From Sporosarcina sp. P13 (GTDB lineage: Bacteria; Bacillota; Bacilli; Bacillales_A; Planococcaceae), in the NCBI RefSeq assembly GCF_002743055.1, contig NZ_PDYM01000003.1, forward strand, positions 105,229 through 169,228: a stretch of DNA of 64,000 nt. The letters run 5' to 3'. The notes under the pieces are model-generated. The model was not told the origin of the DNA and made no database searches. It saw only the letters and a program-made list of their open reading frames with translations. Below are positions 57,526-64,000 of the stretch, one piece after another. How positions within the stretch are numbered: position 1 is the stretch's first letter; the number at the start of each line of letters is the position of its first letter. Position numbers and translations under genes: made by a program.

Positions 57526-58044
57526 ATTAGCAAAGACATGTACGTAAATGACGGTATCCGAGCACGTGAGCTACGCTTAATTGATCACAATGGCGAGCAA
57601 CTCGGTATCAAAACACGTAATGAAGCTTTAGAAATTGCTGCTCGAGTGAACCTGGACCTTGTTCTTGTTGCTCCACAAGCGAAGCCCCCAGTAGCTCGTG
57701 TTATGGACTATGGAAAGTTCAAGTTCGAACAGCAAAAGAAAGAGCGCGAAGTTCGTAAAAATCAAAAGATCATCAATATGAAAGAAGTTCGGTTAAGCCC
57801 GACGATTGATGAGCATGATTTTCAAACGAAACTACGTAACGGAGTCAAATTCCTAGAAAATGGGGATAAGGTAAAAGCTTCGATTCGTTTCCGTGGGCGT
57901 GCGATTACGCACAAAGAAATCGGTCAACGAGTGCTCGATCGCTTTGCAGAAGCTTGCAAAGAAGTAGCAACTGTTGAAGTGAAACCAAAAATGGAAGGTC
58001 GGAGCATGTTCTTAATACTTGCACCGCTTGCCGAAAAAAAGTAA
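57526..58044 (+). CDS. infC: Translation initiation factor IF-3 (AUU start)
   Basis: Keeps ribosomal subunits apart and checks the initiator codon. The 172 residues show the N-domain ([24 protein letters not shown]), linker and C-domain ([24 protein letters not shown]). The start is the ATT at 57526 behind GGAGGTGG; it replaces any ATG and corresponds to the SKDM N-terminus of Bacillus IF-3. A non-AUG start in infC is the basis of IF-3 autoregulation. A TTG/GTG-type frame upstream has no site. First gene of the operon. Confidence 0.95.
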   Translation: MSKDMYVNDGIRARELRLIDHNGEQLGIKTRNEALEIAARVNLDLVLVAPQAKPPVARVMDYGKFKFEQQKKEREVRKNQKIINMKEVRLSPTIDEHDFQTKLRNGVKFLENGDKVKASIRFRGRAITHKEIGQRVLDRFAEACKEVATVEVKPKMEGRSMFLILAPLAEKK

Positions 58045-58070
58045 CACGAACAATTTAGGAGGAACAGAAC

Positions 58071-58271
58071 ATGCCAAAAATGAAAACTCACCGCGGTTCC
58101 GCGAAACGTTTCAAAAGAACTGGAACTGGTAAATTAAAGCGTGGCCGTGCTTACACAAGTCACCTTTTTGCAAACAAATCTACGAAGGCTAAACGTCACT
58201 TACGTAAGTCTTCACTAGTTTCTTCAGGCGATTACAAGCGTATTCGTGAAATGCTAACAAACATGAAGTAA
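58071..58271 (+). CDS. rpmI: 50S ribosomal protein L35
   Basis: Small basic large-subunit protein. The 66 residues ([28 protein letters not shown]...) are standard. AGGAGGAAC precedes the ATG, 26 bp after infC. Confidence 0.98.
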   Translation: MPKMKTHRGSAKRFKRTGTGKLKRGRAYTSHLFANKSTKAKRHLRKSSLVSSGDYKRIREMLTNMK

Positions 58272-58342
58272 TACCGGTAGACTTTTCGTTAATCGAATTT
58301 CTATCAACACACACTTACAGGATAAGCAGGAGGTAATGCACT

Positions 58343-58702
58343 ATGCCACGCGTAAAAGGTGGAACAGTCACGCGCAAGCGTCATAAACGAGTATTAAAAT
58401 TAGCAAAAGGCTACTTCGGTTCAAAACATAGACTTTATAAGGTTGCTAACCAACAGGTTATGAAATCTTTAAACTATGCATACCGTGATCGTCGTCAAAA
58501 GAAACGTGATTTCCGTAAACTATGGATCACACGTATCAACGCGGCTGCACGTATCAATGGCCTTTCATACAGCACATTAATGCACGGCTTGAAAGTAGCT
58601 GGCATTGATGTTAACCGTAAAATGCTTGCAGATCTAGCTGTGACAGATGCACAAGCATTTGCACAACTTGCAGATACGGCAAAAAAAGCGGTTGCAAAAT
58701 AA
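58343..58702 (+). CDS. rplT: 50S ribosomal protein L20
   Basis: 23S rRNA-binding assembly protein and repressor of its own operon through the leader. The 119 residues have the basic N-terminus ([22 protein letters not shown]) and conserved globular domain ([24 protein letters not shown]). AGGAGGTAATG precedes the ATG. Confidence 0.98.
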   Translation: MPRVKGGTVTRKRHKRVLKLAKGYFGSKHRLYKVANQQVMKSLNYAYRDRRQKKRDFRKLWITRINAAARINGLSYSTLMHGLKVAGIDVNRKMLADLAVTDAQAFAQLADTAKKAVAK

Positions 58703-58715
58703 GATGAACTAAAAT

Positions 58716-58760
58716 CCACTTTCGTTTTCATTCTTATATGGAAACGAAAGTGGTTTTTTT
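58716..58760 (+). terminator. Terminator after rplT
   Basis: CCACTTTCGTTTTC...GAAACGAAAGTGG followed by TTTTTTT. Confidence 0.9.
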
Positions 58761-58779
58761 GTGCAAAGGAGTAGCTAAC

Positions 58780-59070
58780 ATGGCACAAACTCTTATGATT
58801 TATATGGCGATCCTATCTGTCTGGGCTTTTGTGGCGATGGGATACGATAAAAAACAAGCGCAGAAGAAAAAACAGCGAATTCCAGAACGTAATCTTTGGT
58901 TGTTGGCATTTCTGGGTGGAGGAGTGGGGGCTTACTTCGGTATGCAAGTCTTTCACCATAAGACAAGAAAAACAACGTTCCGTGTAGGTTTTCTTTTACT
59001 GGCAATGCTTGATATCGTAATCCTACTCATGTCAGCTGGATTTGAATTGCCGACTTCCCTTATATTTTAA
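58780..59070 (+). CDS. ysdA: DUF1294 membrane protein YsdA
   Basis: Small membrane protein of 96 residues, function unknown. Hydrophobic segments at about 3-22, 40-58 and 72-90; YDKKQAQKKKQRIPERNLWLLAFLGGGVGAYFGMQVFHHKTRK is the DUF1294 core. The ATG at 58780 has AAAGGAGTAG; the upstream extension falls in the rplT terminator. Position after rplT equals B. subtilis ysdA. Confidence 0.88.
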   Translation: MAQTLMIYMAILSVWAFVAMGYDKKQAQKKKQRIPERNLWLLAFLGGGVGAYFGMQVFHHKTRKTTFRVGFLLLAMLDIVILLMSAGFELPTSLIF

Positions 59071-59075
59071 TGAAA

Positions 59076-59105
59076 AAGGAAACAGCCAATTTAGCTGTTT
59101 CCTTT
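59076..59105. terminator. Bidirectional terminator between ysdA and ysdB
   Basis: AAAGGAAACAGC-caattta-GCTGTTTCCTTT between convergent genes. Confidence 0.85.
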
Positions 59106-59116
59106 CAGTCCGTGTA

Positions 59117-59497
59117 TTACCCCTTCATCAATTGTTCAATCGGGTTTTTCCAATTGATTTCGGCAAATGGATAATACGATTTTACTTCCGCCTCAAGGAA
59201 GTGAAAATCTTCTTTCGTCATCCCTTGTAGTTTCGATTCATTTTTGACCCAAATAAAAATGGATACTACATCAAAAGAATCAGGTGTAGTTCCGAGATAC
59301 TTTTCACCTTCAAACATGGCACCTTTAAACGTAATGAAGAAGTTTTTACGTATGTTTTTCACGTCATCATAAAAATAGTATTGCTCTTTTTCATATGCTT
59401 CATCTAGTTTTCGCTTGGCATCTGTCAAATAGCGAATGCCTGCATAAAACAAATAAATAATAAGTGCTATAATGAGTATACGAATCAATAAAATCAT
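59117..59497 (-). CDS. ysdB: YsdB-like membrane-anchored protein
   Basis: A 126-residue protein with one N-terminal membrane helix (about 2-20) and a cytoplasmic domain starting YAGIRYLTDAKRKLDEAYEKEQ and containing FITFKGAMFEGEKYLG. It matches YsdB of B. subtilis, known only as a sigma-W regulon member. ATG 59497 follows CAGGAGTTG; the frame opens seven codons earlier. I see no obvious sigma-W promoter. Confidence 0.82.
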   Translation of the reverse strand: MILLIRILIIALIIYLFYAGIRYLTDAKRKLDEAYEKEQYYFYDDVKNIRKNFFITFKGAMFEGEKYLGTTPDSFDVVSIFIWVKNESKLQGMTKEDFHFLEAEVKSYYPFAEINWKNPIEQLMKG

Positions 59498-59591
59498 GAA
59501 ATCAACTCCTGAACACATTCTAGTTTATACCTATACGGATGAGTAAGAGAAAAGGTTTCATTTTATAGTAAATTTTCAGGAGGGTGTTAAA

Positions 59592-60077
59592 ATGAAGTTA
59601 GATCAGTTATTTAACATGCAAAAAGCATTGGATGCATACATACAAGAAAATCATAAAGCAACCGAAACGTTTAACGAAAAAGGCTTGGCTTTACTAGTTG
59701 AATTAGCGGAATTAGCAAATGAAACAAGATGCTTTAAATTTTGGAGTATGAAAGGCCCTTCAGCTAAAGATATGATTTTAGAAGAGTATGTCGATTCAAT
59801 CCACTTCCTACTGTCCCTTGGAATTGAAAAAGACTTTGATGGATTAGAAAACTGGCCTACTAGTAACGAGCTTGAAATGGATTTGACGCAGTTATTCTTA
59901 CAGACAGGACAAGCGATCTATACATTCTTAGATGAGCTAAGTTTTGAAAGTTATAAGAATATTTGGATGCAATATGGTGCGCTCGCTAAAACATTAGGTT
60001 TTACAGAAAAACAGATTATTCAAGCGTATATTGACAAAAATGAAGAAAATTATGCACGTCAAAGAAGTGGTTATTAA
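59592..60077 (+). CDS. dUTP diphosphatase, dimeric (MazG-like) type
   Basis: Hydrolyses dUTP to dUMP and pyrophosphate, keeping uracil out of DNA. The 161 residues show the all-alpha NTP-PPase metal motif: ELAELANETRCFKFW (ExxE) and EEYVDSIHFLLSLG (ExxD). The dUTPase_2 family is supported by overall length and KMW-like patterns. It is a separate unit with AGGAGGG upstream. Substrate specificity is inferred from family. Confidence 0.82.
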   Translation: MKLDQLFNMQKALDAYIQENHKATETFNEKGLALLVELAELANETRCFKFWSMKGPSAKDMILEEYVDSIHFLLSLGIEKDFDGLENWPTSNELEMDLTQLFLQTGQAIYTFLDELSFESYKNIWMQYGALAKTLGFTEKQIIQAYIDKNEENYARQRSGY

Positions 60078-60158
60078 ATAAAATTACCTGCTTATGTGGG
60101 AATTGCAAATTGTACATTTCATAAACGTTGATTGTGAATAATTTCATGAAAAAGTTAA

Positions 60159-60188
60159 TTGACAAAAATACCGTTGTGATAATAATAT
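60159..60188 (+). promoter_or_regulatory. Possible promoter of the Xre regulator gene
   Basis: TTGACA (60159-60164), 18 bp spacer, TAATAT (60183-60188). Confidence 0.4.
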
Positions 60189-60220
60189 AATGAGAATGAT
60201 GGTAAATGGGGGGTATTTCG

Positions 60221-60706
60221 TTGAACGAATGGAGTAAGGATGATTTTGGTTTGCGGTTGAAAGAGTTAAGAGAACGTCGTGGGCTTTCGATGATGGCTTT
60301 TGGTGCAGCTATCGGGACATCTGCTAGTCGAATCAAAGACTGGGAGCGTGGAAAAAATGCTCCATCCGCAGCGTGGATCGCGAAAATTTCAGAACGTTTT
60401 TCAGTCTCTACTGATGAATTGATCATGGGAGAAGTAACGTTCACTCCATATATAAAAACAACAGGTAACACTGTAGAATCTCTCTACGATCGTCTTCGTG
60501 AAACGATGAATGTTGAAAGTACACAATCATCTGAAGAGGCGGACGGGTTATATAAAGAGATCGATGCGGTTAACAAAGAACATTATCGTAGCGGAAAAGG
60601 CAGAAGATCAGCAGAAAAAGAACTGATGGAGTTAGTTATCAGATTACCCAAAAAAGATGTACTCGAACTATTAGAATTAGCTAAATATAAAAGACGGAAC
60701 TTATAA
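60221..60706 (+). CDS. Xre-family helix-turn-helix regulator
   Basis: Predicted DNA-binding protein of 161 residues. The HTH (about 8-65) reads FGLRLKELRERRGLSMMAFGAAIGTSASRIKDWERGKNAPS, close to the SinR/Cro fold but with variant turn residues. A C-terminal helical part (LMELVIRLPKKDVLELLELAKYKRR) may dimerise. TTG at 60221 is chosen from GGGGGGT; an ATG five codons earlier has a poorer site. Its targets are unknown; none can be read from the flanks. Confidence 0.8.
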   Translation: MNEWSKDDFGLRLKELRERRGLSMMAFGAAIGTSASRIKDWERGKNAPSAAWIAKISERFSVSTDELIMGEVTFTPYIKTTGNTVESLYDRLRETMNVESTQSSEEADGLYKEIDAVNKEHYRSGKGRRSAEKELMELVIRLPKKDVLELLELAKYKRRNL

Positions 60707-60738
60707 CACAATGACTCTATAGCTCATTGTGTTTTTTT
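60706..60738 (+). terminator. Terminator after the Xre gene
   Basis: ACACAATGA-ctctatagc-TCATTGTGT followed by TTTTTT. Confidence 0.85.
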
Positions 60739-60834
60739 CTACATAAACAGTTGTTCAGATTAAGCGACCTATAGGAAAATATAACAAAATACGTTATGAT
60801 AGTAGCGTATATAAACGTAGAGAGGATGAGTTGA

Positions 60835-61818
60835 TTGAAGGCATTCGTTCATGAAAATGGTGAATTGCGATTTACAGACATCCAAGAACCGACAGCTAAA
60901 AAAGGTGAAGTCATCGTATCCTTAAAAACGGCGGGTGTAAATCGCCGGGATACAATGATCCCAGTACGTCGCGGAGACGCAAAAGAACCTCTTATATTAG
61001 GTTCAGATGGTGCTGGCATTGTTGAGTCAGTAGGCGAAGGGGTAACAAGATGGCGTGTTGGAGATGAAGTAATTATCAATCCGGCGCTTCGTTGGTATGA
61101 TGAGAGTAACGCGCCATCAGCTACATTTGATATTCTTGGCATGCCAGATCACGGGACATTTGCAGAGAAAATTTGTATCTCAGCAGAACAATTAGAAAAG
61201 AAACCGGAACATCTTTCTTGGGATGAGGCGGCCGTCATTGCTCTTGCCGGACTTACTGGCTATCGTGCACTTGTCACAAAAGGTCAAATTCAAGAAGGTC
61301 AAACTGTTTTTATTCCGGGCGCTGGAAGTGGTGTCGCTACGTTCTTAATTCAATTTGCAAAGAAACTAGGAGCGCGTGTCATAGTTACGTCTAGAAGTGA
61401 AGAAAAAAGACGTCATGCAACTGAATTAGGTGCTGATCTCGCAATAGATACAAATAGTGACTGGCCTACAGAATTAGAAGGTGAAAGTGTAGATCTTGTA
61501 ATCGAAAGTGTAGGAAGAGCGACATTTAATCGCTCGCTCAAAGTATTAAAACAAGGCGGTCGAATCGTTGTCTTTGGCGCAACAACAGAAGATACAGTGG
61601 ATTTAAATTTGCGTGAGTTCTTTTATGGTCAGTATACGCTTCTTGGAACAACGATGGGGAGTCGAAATGAATTGCGCGATATGCTATCGTTTATTGCGGA
61701 GCATCAAATTCATCCAGTAGTAGACTCGATTATTCCTCTTGAACAAACGGCTCAGGCGTTTGCTAAGTTAGATAAAAGTGTGCAGTTCGGTAAAATCGTA
61801 TTGCAAATAAATCAATAA
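60835..61818 (+). CDS. MDR-superfamily zinc-type alcohol dehydrogenase-like oxidoreductase
   Basis: NAD(P)H-dependent oxidoreductase of 327 residues. The GroES-like N-domain (about 1-125) is followed by the Rossmann part with GAGSGVATFLIQFAKKLGA (about 161-179). The catalytic zinc cysteine (CxxxH pattern) is replaced (GVNRRDTM), pointing to a quinone-reductase-like, zinc-free enzyme. Substrate not predictable. TTG start, with GAGAGGATGAG upstream. It lies 24 bp before fhs but there is no functional link visible. Confidence 0.82.
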   Translation: MKAFVHENGELRFTDIQEPTAKKGEVIVSLKTAGVNRRDTMIPVRRGDAKEPLILGSDGAGIVESVGEGVTRWRVGDEVIINPALRWYDESNAPSATFDILGMPDHGTFAEKICISAEQLEKKPEHLSWDEAAVIALAGLTGYRALVTKGQIQEGQTVFIPGAGSGVATFLIQFAKKLGARVIVTSRSEEKRRHATELGADLAIDTNSDWPTELEGESVDLVIESVGRATFNRSLKVLKQGGRIVVFGATTEDTVDLNLREFFYGQYTLLGTTMGSRNELRDMLSFIAEHQIHPVVDSIIPLEQTAQAFAKLDKSVQFGKIVLQINQ

Positions 61819-61842
61819 AATTATATATGGAGTGGAAAGGCA

Positions 61843-63531
61843 GTGGGAGAAGTGACAGAAAAGGTGAAACCGTTGACGGACTTGGAGATTGCATCCAAAG
61901 CAACTATGCAACCGATTGGGAAGATTGCAGAGAAGGTGGGGATTTCTCCAGATGCGCTTGAATTATACGGCAAGTATAAAGCAAAAATTAATGTAGATCT
62001 CATACCGAAGCAAAAGACTAAAGCGAAGGTAGTCCTCGTCACGGCTACGAGCCCTACGCCTGCTGGAGAAGGAAAATCCACAGTAACAGTCGGTCTTGGA
62101 GATGCGCTGTCACGTCTAGGCAAGAAGACAATTATCGCGTTACGGGAACCATCTCTTGGACCCGTCATGGGAGTTAAAGGTGGGGCAACTGGTGGTGGTT
62201 TCTCGCAAGTATTACCTATGGAAGATATCAATTTACATTTCACAGGAGACCTTCATGCAATCACGACTGTCAATAATGCATTAAGTGCAATGATCGATAA
62301 CCATTTACATCAAGGGAATCTGTTGAACATAGATCCACGCCGTATTACATGGAAGCGAGTTATGGATATGAACGACCGTTCGCTACGTCATATAACAATT
62401 GGGTTAGGTGGACCAGGGCAAGGCATCCCACGCGAAGATGGCTTTGATATTACAGTTGCATCTGAGATCATGGCAGTGTTCTGTTTAGCGACAGATTTAC
62501 AAAATCTAAAAGAGCGCTTAGCAGACATCGTTATTGGCTATACGTATGACAAGGAAGCTGTTACCGTTAGAGATCTGAAAGTAGAAGGTGCTTTAACGTT
62601 ATTGTTGAAGGATGCGTTTAAACCGAACTTAGTACAAACGATAGAAGGGACACCGGCACTTATTCATGGTGGACCGTTTGCAAATATCGCACACGGTTGT
62701 AACTCATTAATTGCGACGAATACCGCACGGGATTTGGCGGATTTTGTCGTGACGGAGGCGGGTTTTGGGTCTGATTTGGGCGCTGAGAAATTTATGGATA
62801 TTAAAGCGCGTCAAGGGAATTTTCAACCGGATGCTGTTATATTAGTGACAACCATTCGTGCGTTGAAAATGCATGGTGGTGTAGCTAAACAAGACTTGAA
62901 AGAAGAAAATAGTGCAGCGGTTGAGCGAGGATTAGTAAACCTAGAAAAACACGTAGAAACCATTCGAGCTTTCGGTGTTCAGCCAGTCGTTGCATTAAAT
63001 CACTTTGTTCTTGATTCTAAACAAGAGCTTCAGAAAGTGCAGAATTGGTGCAAAGAGAACAATGTGAAAGTTGCTTTAACCGATGTATGGGCAGATGGTG
63101 GAGCAGGTGGCGAAGCGTTGGCGAAAGAAGTGTTAAAAGCAATCGATGAGCCGAATCACTTCGCGCCAATTTACGACATCGACCAGTCTGTCGAAGAGAA
63201 AGTAACGGCTATTGTTCAAAAAGTGTATGGCGGTCTAGGTGTGAACTTTACGGATCAAGCGTTAAAAGACTTAGCTGAAATTAAGAAAAATGGCTGGGAC
63301 TTGTTGCCAGTCTGTATGGCGAAGACTCAGTATTCATTTTCTGATGATCCAAAAAAATTAGGACGTCCAACAGAGTTTACGATTACTGTTCGCAACATCC
63401 TACCGAAACTTGGAGCTGGATTTCTCGTTTGTTTAACAGGAGATATCATGACGATGCCTGGCTTACCTAAACAACCAGCTGCACTTAATATGGACGTGGA
63501 TGCAGAAGGAAATGCAAAAGGCTTAATGTGA
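61843..63531 (+). CDS. fhs: Formate-tetrahydrofolate ligase
   Basis: Makes 10-formyltetrahydrofolate from formate, THF and ATP for one-carbon metabolism. The 562 residues include the P-loop [18 protein letters not shown] (about 72-89), [19 protein letters not shown] and [16 protein letters not shown] start at 61843 follows GGAGTGGAAAGG. Length is typical. A terminator follows. Confidence 0.96.
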   Translation: MGEVTEKVKPLTDLEIASKATMQPIGKIAEKVGISPDALELYGKYKAKINVDLIPKQKTKAKVVLVTATSPTPAGEGKSTVTVGLGDALSRLGKKTIIALREPSLGPVMGVKGGATGGGFSQVLPMEDINLHFTGDLHAITTVNNALSAMIDNHLHQGNLLNIDPRRITWKRVMDMNDRSLRHITIGLGGPGQGIPREDGFDITVASEIMAVFCLATDLQNLKERLADIVIGYTYDKEAVTVRDLKVEGALTLLLKDAFKPNLVQTIEGTPALIHGGPFANIAHGCNSLIATNTARDLADFVVTEAGFGSDLGAEKFMDIKARQGNFQPDAVILVTTIRALKMHGGVAKQDLKEENSAAVERGLVNLEKHVETIRAFGVQPVVALNHFVLDSKQELQKVQNWCKENNVKVALTDVWADGGAGGEALAKEVLKAIDEPNHFAPIYDIDQSVEEKVTAIVQKVYGGLGVNFTDQALKDLAEIKKNGWDLLPVCMAKTQYSFSDDPKKLGRPTEFTITVRNILPKLGAGFLVCLTGDIMTMPGLPKQPAALNMDVDAEGNAKGLM

Positions 63532-63601
63532 TAATACTATTGAGGTTGGGACATAAGTAGAAAATCTTGTGTAGCTACCAAAAAAGAGCGAAACTAAAAC
63601 C

Positions 63602-63646
63602 GCGTGAAACCAAGGTTCTTATAGCTTGGTTTCACGCTTTTTTAAA
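63602..63646 (+). terminator. Intrinsic terminator after fhs
   Basis: GCGTGAAACCAAG-gttcttatag-CTTGGTTTCACGC followed by TTTTTT. Confidence 0.92.
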
Positions 63647-63883
63647 ATTTTATATTTTATTAAGTTTTTCTCAGCCTCTTATTGTAAAAACTAGAAAATT
63701 AGGAGTGTTCGTATATGACGCTCTGGATATACAACAAAATTCAAGTGATTTTAGAAGTTCAGCTATATGCCTAGTATCTGCTTCGAAGGGTAACTGTAAA
63801 TTTGCTACAGCTACAAGTTCCAAAAGGATTTAAAACCATCTAATTGGCACAGTTGAACGTAATTTGATGTAACCGTCAAGTAA

Positions 63884-64000
63884 TTTTGAACAGTTTTTGC
63901 TCATTAGTTTTGAACAGTTTACGCTTGAAATAATGTTTCACGATACTTAATTCTGTGACTAGCACCTTCAAAGTGAAGGACTTCAGAGCGGTGGAGAAGG
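63884..64000. mobile_element. Possible left end of an insertion sequence (IS21-like repeats), cut by window edge
   Basis: TTTTGAACAGTTT occurs at 63884-63896 and 63908-63920 (24-bp period), with a diverged CACAGTTGAACG near 63848. IS21-type elements have such repeated sequences just inside each end. No transposase is visible within the window, so this is only a possibility. The stretch 63647-63883 has no gene I recognise. Confidence 0.3.

Noticed and set aside
63567..63833. 88-codon frame after fhs
   Set aside because: It runs across the fhs terminator; its C-terminal part (VYDALDIQQNSSDFRSS...) matches nothing I know.

Overview
The window looks like chromosomal backbone from a low-GC, endospore-forming Firmicute of the order Bacillales, most likely the family Planococcaceae (Sporosarcina or a relative). 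Evidence seen directly: an alpha/beta-type spore protein gene (sspA) with a sigma-G-like promoter, ezrA, two T-box leaders, an L20-type leader, and an infC gene starting with AUU. Gene order matches the Bacillus subtilis block tyrS-rpsD ... ezrA-nifZ-thiI-sspA-mbcS-nadF-sppA-yteJ-tpx-ytxK-ackA ... ald ... ytkL-ytoI-ytpI-nrnA-dnaE-accDA-pfkA-pyk-fxsA-ytvI-citZ-icd-mdh-phoPR-polA-mutM-coaE-gapB-nrdR-dnaB-dnaI-thrS-infC-rpmI-rplT-ysdA-ysdB. The genus is an inference; I have no 16S or other marker to settle it.

Layout. 1-8.2 kb: the 5' part of a class A penicillin-binding protein gene, tyrS with its T-box, rpsD with a leader, a methionine gamma-lyase gene preceded by a perfect palindrome, a probable small RNA gene, a carboxymuconolactone-decarboxylase-like protein, a sigma-B-type YflT stress gene, a membrane-anchored HtrA-like protease and a frameshifted DUF342/FapA-like remnant. 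8.4-20 kb: cell division (ezrA), sulfur transfer (nifZ-thiI), spore protein, acyl-CoA synthetase, NAD kinase, SppA peptidase, thiol peroxidase, YtxK and acetate kinase. 20-30 kb: a universal stress protein, alanine dehydrogenase, Xaa-Pro peptidase, YtkL, YtoI, YtpI, NrnA and DnaE. 30-40.5 kb: a GntR regulator joined to accDA, then pfkA-pyk, fxsA, a ytvI-like gene and citZ-icd-mdh. 40.6-53.8 kb: a MaoC-fold gene joined to phoPR, hflKC, polA-mutM-coaE, gapB with two CcpN-type boxes, and nrdR-dnaB-dnaI. 54-64 kb: T-box-thrS, a repeat-rich intergenic island, the infC-rpmI-rplT operon, small housekeeping genes, a Xre regulator, an MDR dehydrogenase, fhs, and a possible insertion-sequence end at the right edge.

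How the genes fit together. Central carbon flow dominates: pfkA-pyk (glycolysis), gapB (gluconeogenesis), citZ-icd-mdh (TCA cycle), ackA and mbcS (acyl-CoA and acetate), and accDA (fatty acid initiation). The visible control sites agree with this: a cre box at citZ, CcpN-type boxes at gapB and a GntR operator at the accDA operon. A second theme is DNA replication and repair: dnaE, polA, mutM, nrdR, dnaB, dnaI. Translation genes carry RNA-level control (T-boxes, ribosomal protein leaders).

Most of the window is ordinary conserved chromosome. The parts most worth a second look are the GntR-accDA operon with its operator at the start point, the unexplained structured transcript at about 5.35-5.66 kb, the palindromic repeat island at 56.4-57.1 kb, a thiol peroxidase with no resolving cysteine, and a DnaE with an eroded PHP active site.
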